A stretch of 64,000 nucleotides of DNA from Limonium bicolor. Taxonomy: Eukaryota > Streptophyta > Magnoliopsida > Caryophyllales > Plumbaginaceae. A model generated the notes under the pieces. The model had not been told where the DNA came from. It did not search any database and was given only the letters and a program-made list of their open reading frames with translations. Positions 46,001 to 58,452 of this stretch are shown in pieces. The first letter of the stretch is position 1. Each line of letters opens with the position of its first letter. The stretch lies in contig CM041778.1 in NCBI GenBank assembly GCA_023374045.1, forward strand, positions 289,145,533-289,209,532, in the 5' to 3' direction. The position numbers and the translations under genes were made by a program.

Positions 46001-48752
46001 TTGGCTCCGGAGTTTTGAACTTTTAGGGAGTGACAACTCCCGTATGGTGGCCCTACGATATGACACATTCTTTCCCTCTTGGTCACTGACGCGCATGGTG
46101 ATTCTGATTGGGAGGGGCTTGAACTCTATTTTCTTTTCTATCCCTCTGAGATCGGGTTCTGGCGGTCGAGATATTGGGATGAAAGCTGGGGTGTGGTGTG
46201 GTGACAATGACACACATGATCTTGAAATTTTTCTGAGGTGGATAGGATTTGTGTATGTTTGACGAATTTGGACTGACCTAGAATGCATGGGACTTTTTGT
46301 AATGAATGCAATGCATGCGGTTTTGCCTCTTGCTTGGTTGTATTTATTGATGTGTTTGTTCAGGGGATGCCTTCTATAGATACCGTGAATTCTCGCCCCA
46401 TAAAGCAAATTTGATGAATGATATATAACTGTGAGGAGTCGTTCTTTTTAATTATTTTAATTATACGTGCATGCCAAAAGAAACCGAGTTTGGGAAAACA
46501 AATTTGAAAACACGTGTTTTAAAATTGGTGGATTTTCTCAATATGAATTTTGACGCTCGATCATTCTCAAATAAAATAGGGAGTGGGGAACCCTATACAT
46601 ATTTGATCTAAATAAATTCAAAGGGAATGTACAACCTATACATGTAATATATTCAGAAATGGACAAGAGAGAAAAGAATGCTAGGGGAAAACCTATACAT
46701 CAATTCTAAAAGTCATTAAATGGGGAGTTTGAGCTTAAAAACTTCTCCCGAATTCTTCTGCTTCATCTTTGAGCTTCTGGCTGGCAGCTCATTCATGTTT
46801 GGGCTTCTGATTGGCCACTCGTTTGTCTTCGGGATCTTGACCGGCTACTCGCCCGTCTTCTAGCTCTTGCAGCGAAGCGGTATTGTGATCAAACAAAACC
46901 GGTTGGTGTTCTTCTGACTCTCAAGAATTTTGAACTTGAACAATCGTTGCTGGTCTTCATGTCGCTCGACTTGGGTTGGTGCACCTCTGATTTTCGATTT
47001 AGACTGCAGTTGTTGATCTTCATGCGCTCCATCTACTCCGACAAGGGAAATAAGGGGCGTTTTTTGAGAAAGGTAAGGTGAATGATTGAGCACAAGTTCT
47101 TTGTGAAAATCCACCACTTATGTGAAAACACGAATGACTAGTACGCTCCACGGTAATGACCGCTGCTCTTGAAGGTGGGTTGAACTTCAAAAATAGCGGG
47201 TCGCAACATGGGGACTAAATCATTTATTTTGAAATACGTTTATGAAAATCAACTTTGAAAATTGTTTTGAGAAACAAGTTTGAGATAATATCCGTGAAAA
47301 ATGTTGTTTAAAATTTGTTTGTAAAAAGCATGTTTTTGAAATCTGTTTTTGAAATGAAATTTATGAGAAGTATTGTTTGAAAATCATTTATAAACAGTAG
47401 ATTTTTGAAATTTGTTCTTTGTAAACCGCTTGACAAAGTTTATTTTTTTGAAGACTTTGATTGAAACCGATTTTGAAAACTGTTTTTGGAAATGACAATT
47501 TTGAAATCATTAGAGATGAACGACTTTGAAGATATTTCATTAGAGTGTTGGACATGATTCATTTTCTGATTTTTGCTCATTTTTGAAACGTGATCACACA
47601 TAGATGTAAGTGTAAAATAAAAATCGTGGCTGATTTTATGTGGAGCTGAGTGCGAATGATTGGGATAATCACCTTCCAGGTCAATCAATGCTTCCATACC
47701 ACCGGGGGAACCGTCGTCCCTTCACTGTTCATCTCTCGGGATTTATCTCTATGATGCCTTGTGGGGCACGTTATCAAGAAAAACCGGAGTGCTTAAGTTC
47801 GAAAGGTCAGGATACCCGAGATGACTAGGAAACATATGCCATGGCCAGTGATGATCCGACAACACCCCACTTTTCGGGAAACTCAGGGAAGTATTGCATG
47901 GGAACGGGTCTCTCGTCATCTACATGGTCAAGTGTGTCTAAAGTCCAAATTATTCACTAACTACGTTGTGCCATGTATGGGTATCCGGTAAATACGGGAT
48001 CCTCTATGGACGTGTAGCATGACATTGGGCTTTAGAGACACCCGTGGTGCAGAAGAACAATGGAGAACTGAACCCATGCAATCTTCAGGGTAAGGTAGAA
48101 GGGTGGTCAGACAGGCGGCATACAAAGGGGGTGACTACCCGTAAAACCCATCTTAGACACTGGATGAGGCAGCTGGACACTGAAGGCTCATAGCTTACTA
48201 CATGCTGGCTTTGACTCGAAAAGGTGTTTGAAAGGATCCTGAGTTGTTTCAAGGTGTAGACAACTACGGCCATACCACCTCGTGGGTTTACTCCTTAACT
48301 ACGAAGGACCCATACTCAGAGGGAATCAATTGTGGACCAATTGTTAATCCCGCCCGCAGATAGTAAAGGTGACACAGAGGAATGCATGCTCCTAAACTAC
48401 CCGATGCAACAATGGGTTGGCTCCTTTCAACGAAGGCCCCATTTGCAAAACCGTAAACAAGCAATTATATCATGAATGAAGGGCAGTGAATATAAGACAA
48501 TAAACACACAATAGTAAACAAGAGTGAAGCATGCAAAGCTCAAAGCACATGTGGTAATCAAAGTCGATTTCAAACTCTAAACACTCATCCCAACTATCCT
48601 CACAAAAGCACACTCTAAGTGTGGAGTAGAGTAATCCTAAAGGCTTGGAAATGAATCTCTTGAAGGTTTTGAAAGAAGTTGGGGAATCCTGACAATTTTG
48701 AATGGAGTTCAGTCTTCCTTGAGCAAGTTTATGAGAAAAACTTACTCAAGTT
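43036..48752 (-). other. Interior of the LARD-like element, no recognised gene
   Basis: 5.7 kb without transposon domains. From 43400 to 44100 the phrase GATGGCTCCGG recurs at irregular intervals. The longest frame is 215 codons on the minus strand (43014-43661), rich in S, P, N and Q with no domain I recognise. At 47260-47480 variants of TTTTGAAATTTGTTTTTGAAA form a low-complexity run. The region 47690-48480 is single-copy within the window. Confidence 0.6.
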
Positions 48753-48771
48753 TTCCCTAGCAGAGTCGCCA
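48753..48771 (-). promoter_or_regulatory. Primer binding site of the LARD-like element
   Basis: Minus-strand TGGCGACTCTGCTAGGG lies three bases inside the 5' LTR. The TGGCGACTC start fits a tRNA ending GAGTCGCCA. As I recall, Ogre/Tat elements use a tRNA-Arg of this type. Confidence 0.75.
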
Positions 48772-48774
48772 TTC

Positions 48775-51700
48775 TATGGAGGGTGATTTTTCGGTATGAG
48801 GGGGGGTCTATATAAATATGATCTGGCTGAGAAGTCTAGATCCTAAAATGCCATTCTGTGGAGGGTGAAAACCTGTTATTCTGACATCCCTCAAATACCT
48901 ACTAAATCGTCCGTCTTTCCCAGAAAGCATAAAGGGGAATGCAAGTGTGCACTACACCCGCTCTCGATGGGCTCCACGCGGACTTATACCCTAAGGGCGG
49001 AATTGACTAGAGTCACCACCTAGTTTGACCTATGATACTAGGAAGGAAGATCGGGTTCTAAGAACCGTTAATTGACTCTGATGATTTGTTGCCTATGGAT
49101 AGGACTTATCTGATCATACTAGAGATTCTGTGTGGGTTCGCACTGGGTTACACCCCTCGGAAGTGGTAATGACCACAATCTTGGATTGGTGCCCGAGGAA
49201 ACCTCGGTCTCCAATTGTCGGGATTGCATTCTTTCAAAACCTTTTTAGAGAGATTCATTTCAAAGGGCCATAAGGATAGGATTAGGATAGGAAGAGTGAA
49301 AGAGAGTGGATGAGGCAAGCTTTTCTACCAAGCTAGCGCCAAATGAAAGGATTGAGAGTTGATTGAATGTAGAATGGAAGATCAGGAAAGGCTTAGGGAT
49401 TGAATGAATGAAGACGACCTGAAGTTTAGAGGCCTGAGGGTTTAATGTGGGTCAGAAGATAGTTGAGTGTTTTGAGAGGTATGAGAGCCACCTTAGAGGG
49501 GGGGAAATGGTTTTTTGTTTGGAATGGGGTCGCACCCTGTGTGGGCTGCCTACGTACTCAACTCCATGTTGAGATCAGACCTTACGTAGTTCGGGATATT
49601 CGGGGATTTGGAAGTTTTGATGTTTGTGGAGCTTGGAGATATTTGAATGTTGTTTGAGAGTTGAGAGTTTTTACGAGATGTTTGAATCCTAATTAGATGT
49701 TTGATGTGTGGGATGTTGTAATCTATGAGACGCTCGGGTCAATGAGACGTTTGAAAGCTTGAGATGTCGAAGTCTGTGAGACGTTCGGATCTGTGGGACG
49801 CTCGGGTCTGTGAGATGCTCTGGTCTGTGAGATATTCAAATCATTGGGATAACAAAGTCTGTGAGATGCTCGGGTCTGTGAGACAATACGGGGTGGTTTA
49901 GAGGTGAGATGGCTGAGTGAAAAATGGCATTTTGATTGATGTGGGGTCGCACCCTATGTGGGTTGCCTACGTACTCAACTCCATGTTGAGATCAGACCTT
50001 ACGTAGTTCAGGTTTTTGGAGATTTGGATGTTTTTGGGGTTTCGAAGGAAGTGGGGTTTTGACCTTTTGGGTCTTTGAAGGGTCAAAGAGATTTTGTGGT
50101 CATATTGTGAGGTTTGACAGATTGTTGGGCTTGTTATGAAGTTTGAGGTGCAAGGGTCTATGAGATGCTCAACTCTGTGAAGCATTTGAATTTTTGAAAT
50201 GATGAGGTCTGTGAGACATTCGGGTCTATGAGACGGTCGAGGCTTGAAAGGGTTATCAAATTTTGAGAGGTTCATGTTTTTGAGATGTTGAGGGCTTTCG
50301 AGGTGTTTGAATTTGATGAGTCAATTGAGATGTTCAAATTTGTAGAACTGTTGAGACATTCGAGTCTATTGAGCTGCTGAGACGTTCGGGTCTGTTGAGC
50401 TGTTGAGACGTTCGAGTCTGTTGAACTGCTGAGACGCTCGAGTCTGTTGAGCTGTTGAGACGTTCGAGTCTGTTGAGCTGCTGAGACGCTTAGAGGTTCG
50501 AGATGCTTGAGTTCTAAGGAGTTTGAGATTTATGATGTTTGGAATTGTTTGGGATTGAAATGAAGTTGAATTGAATTGGGAATGAAAATAATTTTGAAAT
50601 GAATTGGATTGAAATTGAGATTGAATCTAATTGAATTAAGAATTGAATTGGGTTTGAATTGAAATGAATCGGGTTACAATTGAAATGAAATGGGTTGAAT
50701 TGAATTGAATTGCATCGGGTTCGAATTGAATTGAATCAGGTTTGAATTGAAATGAATTGGATTGAATTGAATTGGGCTTTAGAAAATGAGTCAGATTGGG
50801 CCTTGAAGAATGGCCAAATTTGGTTTGGAAAAAAGGGCCAGGTTTGGGCTTTATAAAATGGGCCGGATTGGGCCTTGGTTTAGGCTTTGTAAAATGGGCC
50901 GGATTGGGCCTTGGTTTGGGCTTGATTTTTGGACCAGACATGGGATAGAGATTTGGGCAAGAATGGGCCTTGTGATTAGGGTCCGATTTAAGATTTGAAA
51001 TTTGGGCCGAGTTAGGCTTCAAATTGGGCCTCAGCTGGATGATTTGAAGTTGGGATTGACAATGAATTGGAATGAATTTTGAATTGTGTATGAATGTTTG
51101 ATGAGTGAGTGTGAGAATGATTGCTTTTGAAATGTATTTGATGTCAGAAAGATCGATTTGAAGGGTGTTTGATGAATAAGCATGAGAGGGATTGATTTGA
51201 AGAGTGTCTGATGTGTGAGTATGAGAAGGATTGATTTTGAAGGATGTTTGATGAGTCAGAAGGATTGTTTTGAAAGAGTGTTTGATGAGTATGAGAGATT
51301 GATCTTGTAGTGTGTTTGATGAGAGAGTGTGAGAGATTGATTTTGAGGAGTATTCGATGAGAGAAATCGATTTGAAATTGACTTTTTGGGCTGAATTTGG
51401 AATTGAGTTTTGGGTTTTGAATTGGATTTTTATTGGTTGAAACGAATCATTGATTGTGGGTTTTATTCTGACAATTATGGATTGTTTGGAAAATTTTATA
51501 AAGGAAGGGCATTCCCACCGACCAGACTCTACGGCCCGTTTGAGTGAGAAACATCCCCGGACCTAGAAGCTTCTCTAAACTGGACTCGATGTGTCGATAA
51601 ATAAGTGGGCAAACCTAAAGGCTATTCTATGGCCATCTGTGCTAAGCTAATCTATAAGATGAAAATGACAAATAAAACGTCCAATGTATAATAGAGCCAG

Positions 51701-54162
51701 ATGTGTATAAACATGCATTCAAAGAATATGTACGAAAGATAGACAGAATAAAAATAATCAAATCAACAAATACACAAAATAATGAAATCCAAAACTATAA
51801 GAGATAGCACAAATAATAGACAGATTACAACTCATGATAAGAATTAAAGTGTTGAATTTAGAGAGAGCTGCTATGGGGGGTCGCATCGACGCCGCCTCAC
51901 TCGAGCTGAAGGAGATCCGAAGAGATACACCAACCGTTTTTCACGTTTGAAGGGAGGCTCCAGCAGTCCTAGCCAAGGTCCAGCTCCTTAGTCCCCAAGC
52001 GGTTCCTCATTCCCCTGATAAACAGATGTCACGCTGAGATCCACTGGCCAACTTGCAAAGCCCAAGGTCACAAAAGCCCAGAAGTCCTGTCCAAGTTCAC
52101 GATACCTCGGTCAAAATACAGAATCAAGAGTGAGCAACAGTTCGAGTCAAGCAATTCAACATCAGTGGGGCATGTCAATGAAATTACTCGATACGCAAGG
52201 GGGTAATAATGTCGTCCTCCAAAGTGGAGTCAATCTGCAGCAAAGAGTCTAAACTCAGCCTAAATGTAGACGTCAAACAGACATGCGGGTCTCCAATTTC
52301 CCAAAAGGCCGGTAAAGGGTGGAGACCCTGATGCAAATGGAGCGAACAGATTGAACCCAACATATCAAACAGATAGCGAACAAATCTCAGTCCCCACAAA
52401 ATGAAACAACGGGTAGGATTCAAGCCTAATGCCGCAATATTGGTCAGCTTGTCGACCCAACTTCATAACAAAGTGCATATGTATTCAGTAATAATAATCA
52501 AAAAGCAACAGATGGAGCTTCTTCTATCCAACTAGAACAGGACACACACTGAAGAAAAGTTCCAGCCCGTAACTTTCATAACAAAAGGTCACTCAAGAAG
52601 ATTACCCAGATTAGCTTCTTTGCCAAGATTAGTCAGAAAAAAAAAACCAGAAAAACAAATGGTATTAAACATCTCCACCACGCGAACTCTCCGATTGAGT
52701 TCAAAGAAACGAATATCTCGGAAAAATACACAAACTGATATCATAAAAATATGAAGCAATTCTGATATGTTATTCGAATCGAATGAAGACCATGGCATGA
52801 GCATCCATCTCCAGCAAAGCTAAATCGAACTCTCAGGCAGATATTAAAGAACACAGTCATCGATTGAGATAAATATAGCCAGAAGAACCGCAAGGATGAG
52901 GCGATAATCGGCCTGGGTTCACACGCGAACTAGAAATAAGGGCCGGTTTTGCGTAAATCCGACAGTTGGATGTTTCGACAATCAAGAAAATCGAGAATCA
53001 GAATGACAAACACTTTAAATAGGCACAGACCAAATAGGTACGAAACCGACAGGTATGAAGCATTTCAAAATTAGAACGAGATGCTCATGTGGTAGGCACT
53101 GCTCAGAAAAGAGTTCAAAGCACAGGAGAAGTAAGAGAGAAAGGACGGAGACCTGAATCTCTTCACAAATAAGCGTATTGGGAAAGAACTGCAGAAACCC
53201 TAGCCCATTGAGGGTTGAGGCCGTATTCCAGCGGCGATGATAGTGCCCAAAGGCCGGAAAGGGGCAGAAGAACGCGACACTTGCATCGGAACTCAAATTC
53301 CGACGAAATCGCTACAGAATCGTTCACCTTCATCCGTCAGTCGATGAAGGAGGCACAGTTTGGGACCCAATCGTTCTCAGAAGCAACCGGCGATGGAGAG
53401 AGCATGGTTAATGGCCGATTATTTTGTCTTGGTGGAGAAGATCGAGGAAGGAAAATGAGCAGACATGAAGGAGGAGGTAGGTGGCTGCTGCTAGAGAGGC
53501 AGGTGAAGAATCGATCGCGAGAGGGAGAAAAGAATGAAGCCGTTCAAACGAACAGGAGCAGCTTTGGGATTATTTTGGCAAAATATGAAGGAAGGAGGAG
53601 AAGATTTCAGTGATAGAGAAACGAAAATTCACGTTCAGGCTGATCCAGGGAGGAAGACGGTAGCATTTGAGATCATTTATCCGGAGCCGAGGTCGTGAGG
53701 AGGCTACCGTGGATGGATCTGCTGGAACAGTAGGGTTTTTTTGTTTTTAAAAGGCAGCCTTTGGATGTGGGCTGTGTTTGTCAAGATGGAGCAAGTGATC
53801 ATAGGGCCTTGGATATTGGGCTAAGTTGGGTTCAGCCTAAGACTAGATTGAAACCAGACTAAAATGAGATAGTAAAAATATCATCATGCAAAATGACAAG
53901 CTCACAACTTTGGAAATTTAATTGACAATATTAAATAGGCAACTAAACAAAAGGGTAGGTTTAAGACGTATTATTGTTTGAAAACTCATTTTCGAAAAAT
54001 TGGGTTTTTCTGAAACGCTTTGACAAATTATTAAGAATTTTGTCAAGAAAAACGATGGTTTCGTTTTGGCACGCGCGTTGATACTTTTTTGAAAAAGAAA
54101 GGCGACGACCCCTCTTATTTTTGGGAATTTGCTTTATGGGGTGAGAATTTTTGGTGTCTACA
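48775..54162 (-). mobile_element. 5' LTR of the LARD-like element, 5.39 kb
   Basis: Near-identical to 36347-41759 with scattered substitutions and short indels. Examples are TATGGAGGG for TGTGGAGGG at the inner end, and the changed segment at 49130-49215 against 36705-36800. It carries the same internal repeats and false ORFs (such as the minus-strand frame 50636-51022). Confidence 0.9.
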
Positions 54163-54449
54163 AGGAGATGATTATTTCATGCGCCTTTATCAAAAGACAT
54201 ACTCAAACCAATTTTTTCGTTTTGCTGGAGAAAGAGCATTTATTTACAAAGTATTTATGCATGACTTTCTTAAAGATGTGAAAAATGCAAGAGTTTTATT
54301 AATGGAAAATATATTCAACAATGTTGAATACATACATCCAAAAGCTACCTAAAATTAACTGAAAGGAAAAACCGAATGGAAACTAGATATCCTAAAGTCT
54401 TAACTGAGAGCTGCGAAATGAAAGTGACTTCTAGCAAGAACATCTTCCT
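54163..54449 (-). other. Tat-lineage internal DNA between gag and the nested insertion
   Basis: Begins with the AGGAG duplication. A plus-strand frame at 54089-54352 spans the junction between LTR and older DNA, so it is chimeric and not a gene. I recognise no domain. Confidence 0.5.
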
Positions 54450-55528
54450 AAATATCTCTGTATTCTAAGAACCGAAATCCCTGGTCGTAAAGGTCCTGGA
54501 TCGTGTGCCTCAAAGCCTTGCAATCATCAGTGTCATGGCCGGGTAATTGGTGGTACTGGCAAAACTGACTTAGATTTCTTCATTTCTGAGGGACCCCCGG
54601 CCGGGGGGTGAGTGGTTGTAGCATATTTCGCTCCTGGAGCTTTTTAAATGCCTGGCTCAACGGTTGGCCAATGTCTGCAAACTCTCTCTGACGGAGTTTC
54701 TTTCTTGGTGGCTCTGCTGCTCCAATGGCCCAACTTGACTCTCTTAGCTGCAGAACAGTGTTTACCTCATGCTGCCTAGTTCTCTTTTGGATGCCTCTTT
54801 GGATGCATGCTGCTGTCCTTGAACCATTTCCGGTGTTTTCTGAGTCCCCAAGCTTTAATTCTCCCTTATGGATCAATTCCTCTAGGACACCAACTTGTCC
54901 CATCAGCAAGTCAAAATTAGGAAAGTATGAATTTCAGCTTGTCATTGTATTGCTCTGCATATTCTCAATTACCATTCGGATTTGCTCCTGTTCATCCATC
55001 TTTGTGAGCATAGCGGCTGCCTTCATCCTCTAACGCTTGACGAAGTCGGACATTGATTCACCTTGTTTGTCGTGTGCTTGCAAGATCAGCCCTGGTGACT
55101 CCAAAACTTCTAGCGTACTCAAAATGATGCAGAAAAGCTTCATATACCTCCTCGTAGGTCTTGGTATTCATCCTTCGAGTTATGTACCAACGCTGAGGAG
55201 TCTCATCAAGATAGCGAGCAAATACTTTGGCCTTCTGCATGTCGTTTAGCATAAGAATGGACATTTCTCTGTCAAACATTGCCAAATGAAGCTGTGGGTA
55301 AGAGGAACCCTTATACAGAGGAAGTGTTGGCAAACTTTGGCGGGAGATCCACCTGGGATACAGTCCAGCGGAAAAGTAGTCGAAACCGGCTGGCTTGTTG
55401 GCCTTCTCCATGCGCTCAATCTTTTCAGCATCCCATTGAATTCTACAGCTAATTGGGCATCCGTATTGACTAGACTTCCTCCTCTGCCATGCTTGGGATT
55501 CGGGCCTACCTGTTTCCAAGGTGTCCAT
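54450..55528 (-). pseudogene. gag: gag of the Tat-lineage (Retand-like) element
   Basis: Particle protein precursor. On the minus strand the Met at 55528 precedes a basic region. The Retrotrans_gag core follows, with LPTLPLYKGSSYPQLHLAMF, DREMSILM, AKVFARYLDETPQRWY and YEEVYEAFLHHF (about 55335-55130). After a frame change and a stop near 55031 come MKAAAMLTKMDEQEQIRMVI (about 55027-54968) and PRKKLRQREFADIGQPLSQA. The knuckle-like CQYHQLPGHDTDDC then lies at about 54557-54513, with a TGA just before it (54580-54582). The C-x2-H-x4-H-x4-C layout is what I know from Tat/Ogre gag proteins. No protease or RT follows. Confidence 0.78.
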
Positions 55529-56693
55529 TATTAGCTAACAAGAGGAAGTGGGCTGAATGAACTAGGGTGAGAATGACGCTTCACAAGGTAGATTGAAGAC
55601 CGGAACAGGATTGAACTGAAAGCAAGTGGGCTAAGATACCAGAAAATGAGGTGTTTGGGTCGGGGTATTTTTCAGACTGTAAATTGGAATTTGGACTGGA
55701 CGGCCTTGATTGTGCCTGAGATGTGATACCTGGATTCATGGTTTTGGGATATGGCTATGATAAGAAGTCTACCTATACTAGAATGACCCTTGGGTCGGAA
55801 TGTGTTTGGACCTAAAGTAAAACACATGGGCTGAAATGGTCCCTAAATCACAAATGGGCCTAACTTTCTTTGGGCCAGAGAAGATGGTTGCTAAGCCAAA
55901 AAAGATTTTATTTTCAGGACCTATGGGTTATTTCAAGTTCAGGTGGATTTATTTTTTATGGGCCTAGAACTAATTGGATAATTCAAATTAGGCCAGAAGA
56001 GAAATCACCTAAGTCTAAGCTTTTGGGCCGAAGCCCGAATAACTCACATATTAAACCAAACAGGACCTCTGGGCCGCAAACAAATAGAGCCGCCCATTCG
56101 GGTTGGGCTAGGTTAATGTAGGAGAAGTTCCTACCAATCTTCAGGCTGGGTAATGGGCCGATCATACAAGCAAACAAGGCCCACACAAATTCAACATGTC
56201 CTCACTAGACGTTTAAATCAAACCGGGTATGGATCGATCCGGAGAGGTGCTTGGGGCATGGGCCCAGGTCACTCAAAGGAATAGGGCTTGCACGCTATTC
56301 TCTTTGGGCTTCCCCACTTTTTTCACATCACCTGAAGGTGTGCGTCTACGGTCAGGTCTTTGACTGACCAAACAATGGGCTAGGTAAGGACACTGCCAGG
56401 AAAACGCTTGGGGCTAAAGCCCAAGTATTAAGGGGATGTGGTTAGACGACACCCTCCTCTTTTCCCCGCTTATTCACATCACCTAAAAGGTGTGAGTCCC
56501 TGACAGGGGACCCTCAAACGGGTCCCAGGGTGAAATGGTTTGCGTGGACCCTCGCTCTCATATGATGCAAGGGTGCAGAAAATTAAAGTGCGCACAAAAG
56601 TAAACAAACAAAGTAATAAAGCCATAAATAAACAATTTTTTGAGTTAAGCCCTCTTTCTTAAAATTAAACAAGTTAAAATTAAGAAGTGGTCC
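55529..56693 (-). other. 5' untranslated region of the Tat-lineage element
   Basis: Between the damaged 5' LTR and gag. Two similar boxes, TTTTTTCACATCACCTGAAGGTG (about 56318) and TATTCACATCACCTAAAAGGTG (about 56470), indicate a local duplication. No primer binding site is recognisable next to the LTR, where about 25 bases of LTR end are replaced. Confidence 0.5.
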
Positions 56694-58452
56694 CCAGTAC
56701 CTTATGTTGATTAAGGCTGATTAGGATCTAAGGGTTTTAGGTCCACTTATAACCTAAGATTAATAACTATGTCATATAACATTAATTATTAATACCTAAG
56801 CTAGCTCACTGGAACCTATTATGAGTCACCACCTAATTTTAACCTAGAGTAAATTAGGAAAGGTAGAGTTCGGGTTCGGGGGCTTGATATTCGACTTAAT
56901 TAGGGTTCAAATTACTTTCATTACCCTTCCTAGGTCATTTTTCTCTACTTGGTTTATTTACGACTTTCTACAAAGTTGTTTTTAACATAGGTGTGCGCTT
57001 CTGTTTTTTTATTTTTTAGCGTTTTTTGACAGAAAATTAAAGTGAAATTAAAAGCTACCTAAACTAGGGTTTCAGAGGCAGAATTAGGTCAAATTTTTAT
57101 TACGTCCGTAGCCACGGACCTAATGTCCGAGACCACGGACCCCAGTTGAATTAAATGATTTTGAAAACAGAACAAAAATAAAAACGCAAACTTGAAAAGT
57201 CCGGGGCACGGACATGGTGTCCGTGGGCCGGACATGTATTGACAGAAACCCTAAAATTTGAAAATTGAAAAATATAAAATCCCGCCACCGTCCGGGTGTC
57301 TGTGGTCACAGACAACCCGTCCGTGGTCCCAGATAATGAGTCCGGTCACGGACAACCCACGAACAGTGAGCTTTTGATGGTTCCCGAAGGTGTGTTTTGA
57401 GCTCAAATTTTATGGGTGTGTAGCCTGAAAGATTATAAGCACGTTAGTAATTGAAAGAACTCAATTTGAAATCGAAATTAATACAAAACTTAGCAAACAA
57501 GTAACAAGGCAGTAGCTAAAACAATTAGCGATACGAAGCGAAAAAGAGTTAGTTTGAGCCCAAATTTTTAGGCAAGACGATAATATCGTGGGGAGTTAGG
57601 AAAGTGAAATTTCTACCTGTTTTTAACCTTCGGATTCACGATGATTCTTCAACGGGATCGTCGAGTGCTCCGTTGGTGGCAGACCCGAAAGGTTTTCGAA
57701 CCAAGCTTCTGGTTGTTGGTTTTCTTGTTCTTCACGTTTTGGTGGTGTTTATGTGGGGTTTTGATGATTATTGGTGCTTTGGGGATTGGAAAAACGAGTT
57801 TAGATGGTGATTTCGGGGGATTTCGTATGATTCGGGTGGCCGGGTGTTGAAAATGTGTGAGAGAGAGAGAGGAGGCGTGCTTTCTGTCTTCCTAGGGTTC
57901 TTGAGCATATGAGATTCTCATTTTATCAAAAAACCTATCCCCTTAATAGACTTTCTTAAAGATAAAGAAAATCTAGTAAAAGTAAGATTTTTTGATATTT
58001 TAATTAAATGACTTCCCAAAGGAATTTCGATGTGAAATTTTAACCACATGTCAAGGATGACAATTATGAATTTTTCTAAAGTGGAATCGGATTTTTAAAT
58101 GTTGGAATATTTTAAATGAATTTCTCGTCAGATTCAGTCAGAAATTGCTATTGGAAATTCAAAAAATCAAAATTCCAACGCCATTATGCTTAAAATGTCA
58201 TCCCCTATCATGGGTTAAAATATCAAAGTATTTCAAGCTGATTTGGGCATCTTTTGGAGGAGAGAGAAAGCTTATAGGAGGTCTTAGGAGCCTTAAAAAT
58301 TACGAAAACGCCCCTGATAATGACGAAGCTGCTCCCCATGCCTTGGAACGCGCTGATCGAGCCGGAATCTCTCACTGCTTGATTGAAATGTCTCTCACAA
58401 CATCAAAACCTCGTAGACCCTAACCAGGGGGGTCAAAATTTTAGGTATAACA
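56694..58452 (-). mobile_element. 5' LTR of the Tat-lineage element, inner end damaged
   Basis: Homologous to 31529-33324 from CTTATGTTGATTAAGGC to AGGTATAACA. The first roughly 25 bases (TGTGAGCC and on) are missing or replaced. It has many small deletions against the other LTR, so the insertion is fairly old. A GTCCG/CGGAC cluster is at 57100-57365. Confidence 0.85.

Larger units (their letters stand above)
36347..54162 (-). mobile_element. Giant non-coding LTR element (LARD-like), 17.8 kb, minus strand
   Basis: Two 5.4 kb LTRs flank a 7.0 kb interior, with perfect target duplications AGGAG at 36342-36346 and 54163-54167. Primer site at the right LTR and polypurine tract at the left LTR fix the minus orientation. 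No gag or pol domain is seen in six frames. The size and lack of coding match large retrotransposon derivatives, which depend on proteins from relatives. Shared motifs with the surrounding Tat-lineage element suggest a Tat-type partner. The LTRs look near-identical by eye, so this is the youngest insertion here. Confidence 0.88.
31529..58452 (-). mobile_element. Tat-lineage (Retand/Ogre-like) gag-only element, minus strand, containing a nested element
   Basis: LTRs at 31529-33324 and about 56694-58452 bound it, with perfect target duplications ACCAT at 31524-31528 and 58453-58457. Minus-strand gag lies at 54450-55528. After removing the nested 36347-54162 element, only about 3.3 kb separates gag from the 3' LTR, and I find no protease, RT or integrase there. 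This is the structure of TR-GAG type non-autonomous elements. The inner edge of the 5' LTR and the primer site are damaged. Confidence 0.85.

Noticed and set aside
54089..54352. 87-codon plus-strand ORF
   Set aside because: It crosses the LTR end at 54162, so it is a chimera created by the insertion.
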